Shown piece after piece: positions 30,916 through 42,184 of a DNA stretch of 64,000 bases. Source of the DNA: Microglena sp. YARC (lineage: Eukaryota > Chlorophyta > Chlorophyceae > Chlamydomonadales > Chlamydomonadaceae); assembly GCA_022414725.1 (NCBI GenBank), contig CM039464.1, positions 33,981,763-34,045,762 of the forward strand, written 5' to 3'. How positions within the stretch are numbered: the stretch's first letter is position 1; the number at the start of each line of letters is the position of its first letter. Position numbers and translations under genes: made by a program. The notes beneath the pieces are model-generated. The model saw only the letters and a program-made list of their open reading frames with translations, was not told where the DNA came from and made no database searches.

Positions 30916-31727
30916 GCTACAGACCAACAGGCAACATGAAGGGCTTTGTTAGGGAGATACGCGGGATGGGTGGTGAGGTATTTTATATATATTCGTTTTC
31001 ACAAGGGGGACGTGACAAAATCGATTTTTTTAAGGATTGTTTTATTTGGCAAACGCATCACTGCATCAGCCAGTGGCCATTCTGATGTTTTGTTATGGAA
31101 CGGTAGTAGTACCGAACATAGACTGACACAGGATGCATGTAATAGATTATTACGTCGTAGTTATCCCTGTCACTACTCGCAAGAGACGCCTTAGTCGAGT
31201 GGGACTGGGATGTTCCCCTGAAAAAACTGCTGCCTCCATGCGCACTTGTGCCCGGGCCTTCACACAATCGAACCACAAACATAAGATAAGATGGGAATCA
31301 GGTTAAGACAGTTGGGGTTGAGTTATTGTGGGCGAACCGCACTTCTGATTTTGGTCGACTGGGTCGTATTGATACAAATTCCTAGACCCGCAGTTTTGTT
31401 TTTTAATGCTGTGTTTTCCCCCGAGCAAACCGCAATTTTGTCCAAGGCCAAATAAACGTGTTTACAAGGTCAATATTGCTGTTACTACCGAAGGTGGCGA
31501 GCAATTAAAATGCTGGCTGGGGCCATGTAAGCATGTATGTAATCAAGAAAACTTACATTTGTACCCGAAATAAGAACAAAAACAGAATGCAGCGATTTAT
31601 TGTAACGTCGTTTTTGAAGAAACTGACTACAAATTCGGATTCCTTCTTAAGTTCTATTAATGTTGAGACTAAAATTGAGTTGTGAGAGCAAGATATAAGC
31701 ATAGCAACTCACGTTACGGTGTAACTA
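30916..31727. other. Unassigned spacer
   Basis: No gene was recognised. An R1-like fragment (GGTGGCGAGCAATTAAAATG) lies around 31490. Confidence 0.4.
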
Positions 31728-32270
31728 CAGTACGCGCCTTAAGTATTGGCAAGATTAAGTATTGGCGAATGTCATTCCCCCCCTAAAAGTGGGTCTCAGA
31801 AAAGCATGGCAGAATTAATTTGGCAAAGGGGTCTATGGCTTTGACTGTCTCAAGCTCATACCTGAAGTCTAGTTGGCAAAGGGTCTTGTGTGATTGTTAC
31901 ATCTCCTTGTTACATGTTCACGAAGTAGTCTGCAAACAACAATCACAATCAGGAGCATTAAACTTGCTAGGGCTTTGTAGCCAGACCGGTCCATGGCTCC
32001 AGCCAGCCAATTTGTTGGCTGGAGCCATGTAACCAAGTTCAAGGTCAAGTACATGTTCACAAAGCAGTCTGCCCAAGCTTCCTGAAAATATAACCATGTA
32101 GCAATTCAAGACAGGAACATTTAAATTGCTAGGGCATAGTAGACAAAGTACCATGGTAACCGTAACTTGGCAAAGGCCAACCACCTGGAGTGGTCTCAAG
32201 CTGGACCCCTAATCCGGTTTGGCAAAGGGTCGTTTGCCAAACCGTTTGCCGGTACTATAGGCGCGTACGG
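31728..32270. mobile_element. Tc1/mariner-like non-autonomous element, copy 1
   Basis: The left end CAGTACGCGCCTTAAGTATT and right end GTACTATAGGCGCGTACGG are inverted relative to each other, and TA precedes the left end. CAGT-type ends with AAGTATTGG words resemble Tc1/mariner/pogo termini (inference). No transposase is encoded. About 70-80% of the length is shared with 33372-33941. Confidence 0.55.
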
Positions 32271-32354
32271 TTTGGCACCAAATCGGTCCTTTGACGGCGT
32301 TTGAGGCCACGACTTTCGTTGCCGCTGGCACATGTAGAGCAAATATGATATAAG

Positions 32355-32960
32355 GGCACCATAACTAATTTTGACTTGAACTTGTTAAATAGCTGCAGGC
32401 AGCAATTTGGCTGCTCGCCATTTTCGGATGTACAAATACATTTACCTGTAAAAATATAAACGCCAACAAATCATTTATTTCCAATCTGTTTTCTTCCAAT
32501 TACCAAAGCAACCACCCTCATCATAAACAAGCTAGGAATCTATGTTATAGTACGACTTATAGGTCGTGACTAGAGTGGCATAGTGTGCCCCGGCCCAAGT
32601 CCCGACTGGACTCTGCACCACTTCCAGCACAGTGGCTACGCCACCTGTGGCTGCGTGCACTACTGTTGCAGTACTAGTAACTAGTTGTACTGCTGCCATC
32701 TCCTTCTTAGATTGAGCTGCGGTGCCTATTTCTATCTTCTCCTCTGTAAATGAGTTTGAGTCTGCAGTATCTGCTTTCACTCTAAATTTTCATGGTGACA
32801 ATCTCTAGCGGCGGTGTATGGGAGGTTCCCCTCAACACCACGCCCCTCCAGGCTTTTGTTTGTTTAAGTGCCCAGCGTTTCGGCCCAGGTTTTGGGCGTA
32901 ACCTTTAAGTATCGACGATTATGATGCCCAAGTCTGTAGTTTGAGGAGATGATAACTTTG
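32355..32960. repeat. Dispersed repeat R1, copy 2 (inverted)
   Basis: Reverse complement of 6690-7025, interrupted by about 250 bp (32540-32795). Shared words include GGCTGCTCGCC, CCAATTACCAAAGCAACCAC and CCCAGCGTTTCGGCC. Confidence 0.7.
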
Positions 32961-33371
32961 AATTCCGTCTTCACGATATTGCTTACAATCTGGCTTCGCC
33001 AATAAACTCGTGTATCGGTCCGATCTATAGTGTAGGATTTAAGCCATTGGGGTTTAGGGTTTCAATCCACATTGGATTGGAGAAGGTACATATATGGTAG
33101 GGAATGGCCTGACAATGCATGAACAGCCAAAGGGCTATATCAAACCCATATAGGGTTTATAGTTCATCCGCCTTAGATAGGGGAAGGTACCTAGGGTAGG
33201 GACTAGCCTTCCAATACTAGAATTACCTTTACTATTAGAGGCACTGGCCTACCAATACCTGAATGCCCGAAGGGCTGGCCTGTTAATGGTCTCAATACAT
33301 ATACATGGTTAGAGGCACTAGGCAACCCCCTAACCTGAGTATGGTCTCAATCTAGGCAAAAAATCTGCATA
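32961..33371. other. Unassigned spacer
   Basis: Short internal similarities (AGGGTTT, GGGAAGGTAC) but no gene. Confidence 0.4.
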
Positions 33372-33941
33372 CTGTATGCGCCTTAAGTATTGGCAAGATT
33401 AAGTATTGGCAAATGTCATTTCCCCCCTAAAAGTGGGTCTCAGAAAAGCATGGCAAAACTAACTTGGCAAAGGGGTATATGGCTTTGACTGTCTCAAACT
33501 CAAACTTGAAAACCAGTTGGCGAAGGGTCTTATGTTATTGTTACATTTCCTTGTTACATGTTCACCAAGTAGTCTGCCTAAGCTTGCTATAAAACCATGT
33601 ATCCATTCAAATCAGGAGCATTAAACTTGCTAGGGCTTAGTAGCCAGACCGGTGCTTAGTAGCCAAATTGCTGGCTGGAGCCATGTAACCAAGTTCAAGG
33701 TCAAGTACATGTTTACATAGTAGTCTGTCCAAGCTTGCTGAAAATGGAACCATGTAGCAATTCAAATCAGGGACATTTAACTTGCTAGGGCTTAGTAGCT
33801 TAGACACTAGACAGAGTACCATGGTAACCGTAACTTGGCAAAGGCCAACCATCTGGAGTGGTCTCAAGCTGCATCCCTAACCCGGTTTGGCAAAGGGTCG
33901 TTTGCCAAACCGTTTGCCAATACTTGCCAAGGCGTGTACGG
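33372..33941. mobile_element. Tc1/mariner-like non-autonomous element, copy 2
   Basis: Direct repeat of the element at 31728. It starts CTGTATGCGCCTTAAGTATT and ends GCCAATACTTGCCAAGGCG followed by TGTACGG. The right end is better preserved here and gives a clearer inverted repeat (GTACACGCCTTGGCAAGTAT). Confidence 0.6.
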
Positions 33942-34079
33942 TATGCACTAGTGTCCCTCAATGCTCACGGCCAAGCTATAGGCACACGTGGATTTCATCA
34001 GGGCACCATTTTTTTGTTTGTATGATGTTGTAACCATAATCATGAAATAAGGTAGTGACAAGTCCTAGGCGTCGCAAGC

Positions 34080-34270
34080 GACACTGAAAACTGGCGGGGA
34101 GTGTTGGCTTTCGGAGCGATAGGTGGGAACGGAATCAAGTGCAGCGGACCAGGGTTTACGAGACAGTTAGGGCTAGGGTTACGGGGCTTTGTGTTTCCAA
34201 CGGACAACGCGGTGACCCTGCCCCCCCCCCCCCCCCCCCCCCTTCATTCTGGCCCGCCAAAATTGGAATA
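34080..34270. repeat. Dispersed repeat R3, copy 1, with poly-C
   Basis: GTTGGCTTTCGGAGCG to CCGCCAAAATTGG, with a poly-C run of about 23 bases (34219-34241). Related copies are at 39177-39400 and 39535-39730 (CAGATGGCTGACGTGT, ACGGACAATGGGGTAACACT, CCGTCAAAAGC), with fragments near 30285 and 61960. The homopolymer sits at the same place in several copies. Confidence 0.6.
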
Positions 34271-34331
34271 CATCAAATATTACTTAAATATACGAAATGA
34301 AAGAAGCTAAGAGGGTAGTGTCCCTCTATGC

Positions 34332-35672
34332 TCACGACAGCACGAGTCGCACATGGCCCACCACCTTGGTTCGGCACATGGGGCATTCGTGTGTCTTAGC
34401 CAGCACCTCCCCACAACACTGGGAGCACATGATGCCATGGCCACAAGGTTGCAAACACACATCCCGCTCCCTCTCCATACACACAATACACAGGGTGCGA
34501 TCCTCATTCTCCGCCTCTGCCCCCATCGACACCCTGCCACCCCCTACATGGCTATGGGGAGACGCCCTATGAAAAGAATGCAACACCGCAGAGGGGATGG
34601 GTGGTGGTGGATGAGCACCCCCCGTGGCAGGCTGCCTGATCTGACCAATCAGAGCAGGATACATTTCCGGCCTCATGTCACTGGTGAGGCCTACCGCCCC
34701 ATGCTGGGTAGCATGTGCAGGGCGTGTGGTGGAGTTGAAAGCAGGAGGTCTGATTGGGTTGGTGAGGGGAGTTGCTATGGATGGGGATGCATGCGTGATG
34801 GGAAGGGGTGGAGGCGCCGGCGTGGGTGCAGAGGTGGGGGGAGGCATTTGCCTCAAGGGTTGGTAGGCTCCAATAGGGGCAGCTTGCAGTGTAGGTCTAG
34901 GGAGATGGGTAATCAGGGAGGGTGCGGGTCCTGGGGCCACGCCACCCAAGGCAGGCGCCAGGGCCTGCCCCTGTTGAGCATGAGTGGCGCATGATTGTAG
35001 TACGTGAGGCTGAACGACCTGGGGTGGTACATTGTCAGGCTGTACAATCCGAGGCTGTACAGCCTGAGGTTGAGCAAGGCTTGGCTGAACACCAGGGGGC
35101 TGTACAAGCTGAAGCTGTACAACATGAGGTTGAATAACAGCAGGCCGTGCCATTTGAGGCTGTACAAACTGCTGATGCTGTCCAGTCTTGGGCATAGCTG
35201 CATGAGACTTCAGGATCTCCAGAATGGGGTGTTCCTGATCATGGCTTGCAGTGTGGGTAGCAGCAGGCAGTGCACTAGAACTTGACACTGAAGTGGCAGT
35301 AGCGCCAGCAGCAGTAGGAGTGTTGGGAACAGTAGAAGCCGAAGCTGAAGCAGGTACAGTGGCAGTTTCAGTGGACGGAGGTGTGGCAACAGCAGTGGGA
35401 GAGAGTACATGGCCTGGTCCAGTAGATCCAAGCGGTGCAGTCAAGGCTGTGTTTCTAGCACTCACATCAGAAGCTGTCTGCATGTTGGGAGCAGTAGCAA
35501 TAGTAGAGCCATTTCCGCGTTGCTCCCTCTCACCACCAGCCAAAGCCGCTATGCCACTTCCACTTGGTTCCCCGCCATCAAAACCACCATCAGCACTGCA
35601 CCATGCAGGTTGCTGTTGCTCTAGTATCAGGTGTGCATCGGCATCTTGGTCCTCCACTGCCAATCCCTGATC
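34332..35672 (-). CDS. RING-finger protein, terminal exon (C3HC4)
   Basis: A 447-codon exon open from a good acceptor (GATCTCAG|GATCAGGG at 35673/35672) to the stop. No ATG starts this frame, so upstream exons must exist. The last 60 residues form a RING: CIVCMERERDVCLQPCGHG, CSQCCGEVL, CPMCRTKVV, with all eight zinc ligands in C3HC4 order. RING domains of this kind usually recruit ubiquitin-conjugating enzymes. The preceding 380 residues are low complexity: Ser/Thr/Ala-rich, then a run of degenerate five-residue repeats of the type VQPxx (about residues 170-230), then Pro/Ala-rich. No transmembrane segment is seen. The substrate is unknown. A 20-bp near-copy of the 3' end (AGTGTCCCTCAATGCTCACG) lies downstream at 33956, possibly another exon echo. 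Confidence 0.7.
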   Translation of the reverse strand, partial: DQGLAVEDQDADAHLILEQQQPAWCSADGGFDGGEPSGSGIAALAGGEREQRGNGSTIATAPNMQTASDVSARNTALTAPLGSTGPGHVLSPTAVATPPSTETATVPASASASTVPNTPTAAGATATSVSSSSALPAATHTASHDQEHPILEILKSHAAMPKTGQHQQFVQPQMARPAVIQPHVVQLQLVQPPGVQPSLAQPQAVQPRIVQPDNVPPQVVQPHVLQSCATHAQQGQALAPALGGVAPGPAPSLITHLPRPTLQAAPIGAYQPLRQMPPPTSAPTPAPPPLPITHASPSIATPLTNPIRPPAFNSTTRPAHATQHGAVGLTSDMRPEMYPALIGQIRQPATGGAHPPPPIPSAVLHSFHRASPHSHVGGGRVSMGAEAENEDRTLCIVCMERERDVCLQPCGHGIMCSQCCGEVLAKTHECPMCRTKVVGHVRLVLS

Positions 35673-35687
35673 CTGAGATCTTCATTA

Positions 35688-35842
35688 TGTATCTTCATTA
35701 TTTGCATTTCCTGTCTTGTCTGCCCCCTTCCTCTTCTTCATTTTCTCCTTCTGCCTCTGCATCTTACCCTTCTTGGATTTGGCCTTGGCCTCCTCCGAAG
35801 CTTTCTCTCTCTCCTCCTCCTCGATCATCTCCTGGAACATAC
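35688..35842 (-). CDS. Possible upstream exon of the RING gene (charged coiled-coil)
   Basis: Minus-strand frame reading MIEEEEREKASEEAKAKSKK after an acceptor-like TTCCAG, and running into GGTAAGATG, a possible donor. The Glu/Lys-rich composition would suit a coiled coil. Its phase does not join cleanly to the RING exon at 35672, so either an intermediate exon is missing or this frame is not coding. Confidence 0.25.
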
Positions 35843-36119
35843 ATGTTTGACGACAGGTTTAAGTGCACGCAAATTCTACTGCTGTATTCCCTTCTTCCAG
35901 TGCCTTGTTTATCTGCGTTGCTGATTCGTTCCCTGGCTGTAAACATGTATGTGTGTATCTATGTGCACATGTATGTTTGGAACCAAAAACTGGTAAAATG
36001 CATGCCCATACATGATGATGCTACCCATGATGAGGTGCTCTGGTGAGACTAGACTGGGCATGGACCCTGCCAAAGCAGAGTCCTAGCTCACAAGGTACGC
36101 ATGAACGTTGGTATTTATT

Positions 36120-36275
36120 AAATTGTCATTGTTATTCTTGTTGTTGTTGTTGTTGTTGTGGTCGCCGTCGCTGTCGCCGTCGTCGTCATGATTATGATAA
36201 TGGTTATGATTATGATTATGATGACGGATGATGATGATGACGGATGATGATGATGATGATGATGATGATAATTAC
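36120..36275. repeat. Trinucleotide repeats (GTT, CGT, ATG)
   Basis: Adjacent GTT, CGC/CGT and ATG/GAT tracts. Non-coding. Confidence 0.9.
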
Positions 36276-36840
36276 TATTACGGTAGCCTGTGTGGCCGGT
36301 GGCCACACCTACAAACCACCCACGCCTTAATCATAGTACGTTGCACGCTTGGCCCTTGGCCACAACTGTTTGGGGCAGTAAGGTAACTCGTGTGGCCGTT
36401 GGCCACCCCCCACCCACCCAGGTCATGGGTCCTAGTCTGGTCTGGGTCACAGAACGGGTAACGCCCTTGTATGCTCCCCACCCCCCACCCCACCCCTCTC
36501 TCCCTTACACACAGTCAAGATATCAGCCCCCCCTCCCCCCCCCCCCCCTCCCTCTCCCCCCGCACCCACAGGCACACACCTCTTCTCCCTACCTACTCCC
36601 CTTCTGCTTCAGCTGTGGCCTCCCTCACTCTCGTACAAGCATACCCCCCCCCTCCCCCCCCCCCCCTCCATCCAGACCCACAGTATCCCCGACTTTCCCC
36701 GACCTCTCCCTGCCCCCACCCCACCCCATCCACACACACTCTCTTTCTCCCACCTTCCCCCAACCACCAACACGCACACACTCTCTTGTCCCTACCTCAT
36801 ACCCTTCGCACTAGCTGTGGGATTCAATCGTGATGAAATA
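36276..36840. repeat. C-rich low-complexity tract
   Basis: CCCCACCC/CTCCC-rich sequence with several C8-C13 runs. GTGTGGCCGGTGGCCACAC at about 36289 is palindromic. Open frames here are compositional. Confidence 0.7.
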
Positions 36841-37165
36841 GGGGTTTAAGTGCAGGCTATTTTTCAACCTAGCAAGAACTTGCGAACACTCAGATTCCGA
36901 TGAACACAGCCACACCGGACCGGCGCAATTGCAAAGCTAAAAACCTGCAGCTTCTTCTTCTCATGCAATTCCCCAGTTGAGAAAATTCGGGCAACACTCG
37001 GAACAGCAAAAATTGCAGCGACGTATTTCACAATATTCGTTAGAACGAAAAGAGCTTGCATAGATGAGATGAGCGGTGCAAGAGAGAGTGTGCAGGGGGA
37101 TGGAATGGCCTTGGCGATCTGAAAAAGTCAAATTAATCGCAACAACAGGGTGCCAACCATGACGA

Positions 37166-37501
37166 ATGCGATGTCATGGCATGGAGAAAGAGCACATGCG
37201 TGAGATGAATGGTGACAACGCTCGCAGGCGGAAGTACATTTATGCTTTGGCTTCCCGCAGTTGGGAGGCCTGTAGGCGGACCTATGCGATAGGAACTAAG
37301 AAAATGGTTGAGAATGGCGAAATCGGTCGAAACAAATGGTTGGGTCGGTTGAAAATGACAGATAATGGTTGGCTTATGAGATTGTTAGTTATATTGCCTG
37401 TTAGAACGGTTGAACATTCAGCGGGAGATGGGCGAACAGTCGGTTGGGATGGTCAGGAAGTCAGTTGCCGTTCGATATTTAGTCCTCAGCTCGGGAACTA
37501 G
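37166..37501 (+). CDS. Unrecognised 111-aa open frame
   Basis: ATG to stop, Arg/Lys-rich N-terminal half (ALASRSWEACRRTYAIGTKK), with no low-complexity bias, so it is more gene-like than most short frames here. It has no recognised domain and no clear splice context. It might be a transposase fragment or a chance frame. Confidence 0.2.
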   Translation: MRCHGMEKEHMREMNGDNARRRKYIYALASRSWEACRRTYAIGTKKMVENGEIGRNKWLGRLKMTDNGWLMRLLVILPVRTVEHSAGDGRTVGWDGQEVSCRSIFSPQLGN

Positions 37502-38200
37502 ACAATTTCAGAAAAACGGTTGGCGAATGCCTACCTGGAATCTCTGGTAGGCTTTTTGAGGGGAGTTTAATGAGTGACCAGGCATCCTCTTCCCAATTGC
37601 GACATGGCCGGACATGGCTGCCCTTGCCTAGGCTCTGCGAACTGCCTGCCCGCCTGTCTTTGCTCAGTTCAACTTACTAACCCTTGGGCCGACCACCGCA
37701 GGGGCCCTTAGGGCACCCTACCATTTCTGACATGGGATGGATGCGATTCGAACATTTCTGCCAGGTCGGCTGACTGACCACGTCACTACCGTTGTGCGCA
37801 GCGACAGGTCTCTTGATGCAAGGGGTAAAAGCAAATCTTGAAGAGATGCAGGGGTAAAAGCTTGTAGGAAGAAGGACTGTAGCGCTGTCGAATTCAGGTG
37901 GATGAACTCAGGCGGGTAAGGAAGAAACCGGGCGGGATGCGCAACAAGCAGAATAGGAGGCGGAGACCGCCTGGGGCAGAATTCGCAGGAGGCTAAATAA
38001 GGCAGAAGTTGAAGCAGGAGGGATTAAAAGCAGGAATTAGCTGGGTGGGAAGACGGTTAAGTCGATTATGCGATGACACCACCACGACCGCGACCGCGAC
38101 CACGACCATGCTTCGTTTATATATATAGATTACTGTGACTATTAGATCAGTACCAGAGAAAGGAGTACATCATGTTATCCTTCATGTTTGAAACACGTCC
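37502..38200. other. Unassigned spacer
   Basis: No gene or repeat recognised, apart from a short CGACCGCGACC repeat near 38085. Confidence 0.4.
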
Positions 38201-38204
38201 TAGG

Positions 38205-38470
38205 ATTGGTTGCATCACAAGCAGGGGTTGTTCAGGACGCTGCGTCCTTCGCCGCAGACAGATCGTCAGAGGGTCCGTTGCGTCTCAGGACGCAACATGG
38301 GGAGGGTCCGTTCTGTCGCAGACGCAGCTTCAGTGGATTGGTTGCGTCGCAGACGAGTCAGTTGCGGGTTGGTTGCGTCTCCTATAAGTCGGTTGCAGGT
38401 CGGTTCCGGGACAGGACACAGGCTATGCTGCTCGGTTCCGTCTCAAGACGCAGGCTATGAAATTGGCTGT
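38205..38470. repeat. TGCGTC-rich dispersed repeat, copy 2, with tandem expansion
   Basis: 38210-38350 is the reverse complement of 29560-29692. It continues as short tandem GGTTGCGTCNCAGACG units to 38460. Confidence 0.65.
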
Positions 38471-38838
38471 CTCAGGAAGAAGTCTATACATTCGGTTCCG
38501 TTTCAGGAAGGAGAGCTGGGGGTCCTAGAAGAAGATTACAATGGGCACTTATCCAGGCAGTGGAAACACCACCGCCCCCGAGGGAACGGACTCCGAACCC
38601 ACTGTCTTCCGGCAGTGGGACTCAAACTTCTCCCGATTGGCGTAACCTGTACCAACGGAGTCTGGACCATACCGCCCTCCAGACTGGGCTAAAGTAATGA
38701 CAGTCACCCATGTTGGCGTATTGATACCTGAGTCCAACGGTATTTCCATGGGTTCAACGACTGGCTGAAGTAGGGTGTTCCGGATAGAGGTGAAGGATCT
38801 TTACATCGCCGGTCCTCCTGAACAGCCCTGGTCGCAAG

Positions 38839-39175
38839 CTGTCAGCGTATACTACTAGATCAGATGCCAATCAGGCACTCGTGTCCTAGTAGTATACGCT
38901 GACAATAACGCCTGGCCCGGGAGGGAAACGGGGGGTTTGATCCTCCCCAGAAGGTCGCGGTACACAGGCGGGGTGCGGGTCTGATCAGTACTACGTTGCC
39001 CCCAATCGTAAGACCAAAGCCGAAAGCTTGGCAGTGGATTAGTGGAACCTCTGGGTAATCTGTCTCCCTCCCGGGACATGCATTATTGTCAGCGTATACT
39101 ACTTGGTCACGAGTGCCTGATTGGCATCTGATCAGATGCCAATCAGGCACTCGTGTCCTAGTAGTATACGCTGAC
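38839..39175. mobile_element. Composite of palindromic foldback elements
   Basis: 39089-39175 is an almost perfect 87-bp palindrome (TGTCAGCGTATACTACT ... AGTAGTATACGCTGACA, centre ATCTGATCAGAT). 38839-38905 has the same ends with half the palindrome deleted. Between them, 38904-39090 is bounded by its own inverted repeat (CAATAACGCCTGGCCCGGGA against TCCCGGGACATGCATTATTG). A related palindrome is at 48973-49030. Confidence 0.8.
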
Positions 39176-39176
39176 A

Positions 39177-39735
39177 CAAGCGACGCGGAAAATTGGTGGA
39201 GAGTGTTGGCAACAGAATCGAGCGCACCGAAGCCAGTTAGTTACAAAACAGATGGCTGACGTGTAAGGCTTGGTCTGGGGGGGGGCGGTCGGACGGACGC
39301 ACAGACGGACACGGGGTGAATCTAAGGGCTCCCGTCCCCCCTCCTGGGGGAGGCTCCGCCAAAAACAAGTTTGGACAGTTAAAAATCAACCATCCTTGAA
39401 TATGTCCCTTCTACGCCATACCAGTGCAGTGCCTTGTTTGCGATATCAACAAGATCAGCGCCAGACAAGGGAGTTCATGTAAGGCCTTCCTGTTGGGAAA
39501 CAACTTCCATGCAGCCTCGCATGCGGAGAGTGTTCGCGACTGAGCAACAGTTGGCAACTGAAGCGAGTTAGTTACGAGACCGTTGGCTGACGTGTCAGGC
39601 TTTGTCTCAGTCGCCGAACAAACGGACAATGGGGTAACACTGGGGGCTCACGGCCCCTTGAAGATAGAGGGGGTGGGGGTGGGGGGGGGGGGAGGGGGGG
39701 GTCCGTCAAAAGCAGTTTGCATAGTTGAACACTAC
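39177..39735. repeat. Dispersed repeat R3, copies 2 and 3
   Basis: Two direct copies at 39177-39400 and 39535-39730 share GTTAGTTACNARAC, GGCTGACGTGTNAGGC and GGGGGCTC. The second contains G-runs where copy 1 at 34.2 kb has C-runs in the other strand's sense. Confidence 0.65.
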
Positions 39736-40240
39736 GACACCAAACACTATTGTGCGCTAGCCCTAGACTATATTGAACATCAACCACCATTGAACATGTC
39801 CCTTCTAACCGCTTCTAGCTACCCTTGGACTCCATTACACATACTAATCATCATTGCGCCTGTCTGCATCGATGTACCGCAGATTAGCTACAATATTGTT
39901 GCCAGCATTCCTGCCACCACCAGCATCCTATTCCTTTATGTTGACACCATCAACTTCGTCACCATCATTATGATCTTCTTATTATTTCTCCTCAACTTCA
40001 TTATCTACATCACCACCAGCATCACTGTTGTCACTGCCATCGCTACCAACATACCCACCCCCCCAACCCCCCACCCCACACACATATCAGCTTATCCACA
40101 TCTACACCACCACCAGCGCCTTGTTGCCACCACCGTTCCTACCAACATCTACAGCCCACACACACAGCATCGCCACCACCACTGTTCCGCCGTCCATCTC
40201 ACCCCCAACCCACACCATTTAAAACCATGCTACCATAATA

Positions 40241-41911
40241 TCACGATCTTTTAGTTACCTGCAAAAGCTTGTCTGCGTCTAATGGCTCCACGACAGAGGG
40301 CGTAGCTCTGGCAGGCTTAGGCGCGGATGATGCACTAGCCTCACGTGAAGTCTGGATGCTGATAAGCCTTTGCCTAGATGCACACTCCTGGCAGGTGCAT
40401 ACATCGGACAACGCCAGGCGCAGATCCTTTATCGCATTCTTCGCCGTTGGTAGGTTGCTCGCAGCAGCCCGAACTTTCATGAGAGCAGGAATGACACCAG
40501 CAGCAGCCAGCTCTCTCCGGATGCTAGGACTGATATGAGCTAGATGGACAAAGATGGCGGCTGTCGCAACCAGCACATCTTCAAAAGCATTGACGTGTAG
40601 CAAGGGCACTAAGGGCAGGAAGGAGCTTGCAGATGTAAACAAAACAGTGACTAGAGGATCAGCTAGTAGATGAAGTACAGTGGCATACGCCCTGTGAAAT
40701 ACAAAGTCTGTAGTCCCAGGAGCACACATCAATCCCACCAAGGGAGTGATGGCACCGGCAGCAGCCACCATTTTCCTGGTGTGCGTACTGCAGCTTGCTA
40801 CATGCGTGAGAGCTGCCAATCCGTTGTTCTGCCCATCTCCTGGAGTGCTGGCGGACAAGAATGCCACTAAGGGCGGAAGGGCACCAGCAGATGCCATCTT
40901 GCCCTGGTTGCAAGGATTGTTGGCAACAAGGTGCGCAAGAGCACACACTGCTTCTTTCTGAATACCTGGTGGCGTGTGTCCAGATAACAATGCTACCAAA
41001 GACGGAAAGGCACCAGCAGATTCCACCTTGTCCTGGTTGCAAGGATTTCAGGCAGCTAGGTTCGAAAGAGCACACAATAATGCCGTTTTCCGCACATCTG
41101 GTGGAGTGTGTGCGGATAACAATGCCACCAAGGCAGGGATAGCACCAGCAGACGCCGCCTTGTCCTTGTTTCCAGAATTTTTGAACACTAGATTTCCAAG
41201 AGCACATGCTGCCAGCTCCTGCACATGAGGTGGAGTGCTGGCAGACAACAAAGCCACCAAGGGGGGAAACGCACCAGCAGATGCCACCTTGTCCTGGTTG
41301 CCAGGATTCTCCCAAGCTAAATTTCCAAGAGCACCTGCTGCTTTCTCATGCACACATCCTGGAGTACTGGCATCCAACAAGGCTACCAATGGGGGAATGG
41401 CACCAGCAGATGCCACCTTGTCCTGGTTGCGATGATTGCGGGCAACAAGGTTGGTTAGAGCAGCTGCTGCCTGCTCCTGCACACCTGGTGGAGTGCTGGC
41501 AGACAACAATGCCACCAAGGCAGGGATAGCACCAGCAGATGCCACCATGCCCTGGTTGCAAGGATTTTGGAGCACTAGAAATGCAAGAGCCCTCACTGCC
41601 TGCTCCTGCACTTGAGGTGGAGTATGTGCAGACAACAATGCCACCAATGCAGGGATAGCACCAGCAGAAGCCACCTTGTCCTGGTTGTAATGGTTGTTCT
41701 GGGCTAGAGTAGCAAGCGCCATTGCTGCAGTCCTCTGGTTGTTGGATGGCACGTCGGGCGATAACAAGGTCACCAGGTGATGAAGAACATCTGCCTCGAT
41801 GCTACTGTTTATTGCTCCAGCCTGCGGTTCACTAGATTCGTCAATCGCAATGGATGTGGGATGACATTCTGTCGTGTCGCATAGAATTACATGGTCTTTT
41901 GGTTGATCTTG
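40241..41911 (-). pseudogene. Armadillo-repeat protein frame with in-frame TGA
   Basis: One reading frame encodes about 11 armadillo repeats of 42-43 residues (consensus NQDKVASAGAIPALVALLSA followed by STPPGVQEQAA). Such repeats stack into a superhelix for protein binding. A single TGA at 41050-41048 interrupts repeat 6 (SNLAA*NPCNQ). The frame and repeat register resume at the next codon, where sister repeats have Arg, Glu, Lys, Gln or Asn. A TAA lies just upstream of 41911 and no ATG opens the frame before repeat 1, so a 5' exon is missing or lost. The C-terminus is degenerate; DADKLLQ|GTAACT could also be a donor. Options: recent nonsense mutation, readthrough or sequencing error. Confidence 0.75.
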
Positions 41912-42053
41912 CAAGTCCGTGTTGGCTTACATAGTTACAGGAAATCCCAGGTGGCCGATTGGTATTGAATCCTGCTAGGCGGATACTGAGTAAGAGGCTG
42001 GAGCCTGTCTTTTCCAACCCAGTACTGATGACCTGCTCACAGCAGGGATACAA

Positions 42054-42093
<40 letters not shown>
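42054..42093. repeat. 40-base poly-G run
   Basis: Uninterrupted G40, the longest of the G/C homopolymers in the window. Confidence 0.97.
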
Positions 42094-42094
<1 letters not shown>

Positions 42095-42184
42095 ATGTGA
42101 GGCAAGGGAGTAGGAGAAGCAGGGAATACAAGAGAGCAGTGGATAACCGAACACAGTACATTGCATGGTCATAGATAGACAGGC

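Noticed and set aside
36290..36814. A 174-aa Pro/Ser/His-rich frame
   Set aside because: Compositional frame over C-rich low-complexity DNA.
36864..37061. A 65-aa minus-strand frame with a hydrophobic start as first exon of the RING gene
   Set aside because: No convincing donor in phase and no link to the RING exon; left unannotated as unsupported.
39583..40254. A 223-aa plus-strand frame with hydrophobic stretches
   Set aside because: It runs from the R3 repeat with its G-run into ACC/ATC-rich DNA and overlaps the 3' side of the armadillo frame; there is no domain.
41048..41050. Selenocysteine at the armadillo TGA
   Set aside because: The position in sister repeats is a variable surface residue, not a redox site, and no SECIS-like structure was recognised nearby.
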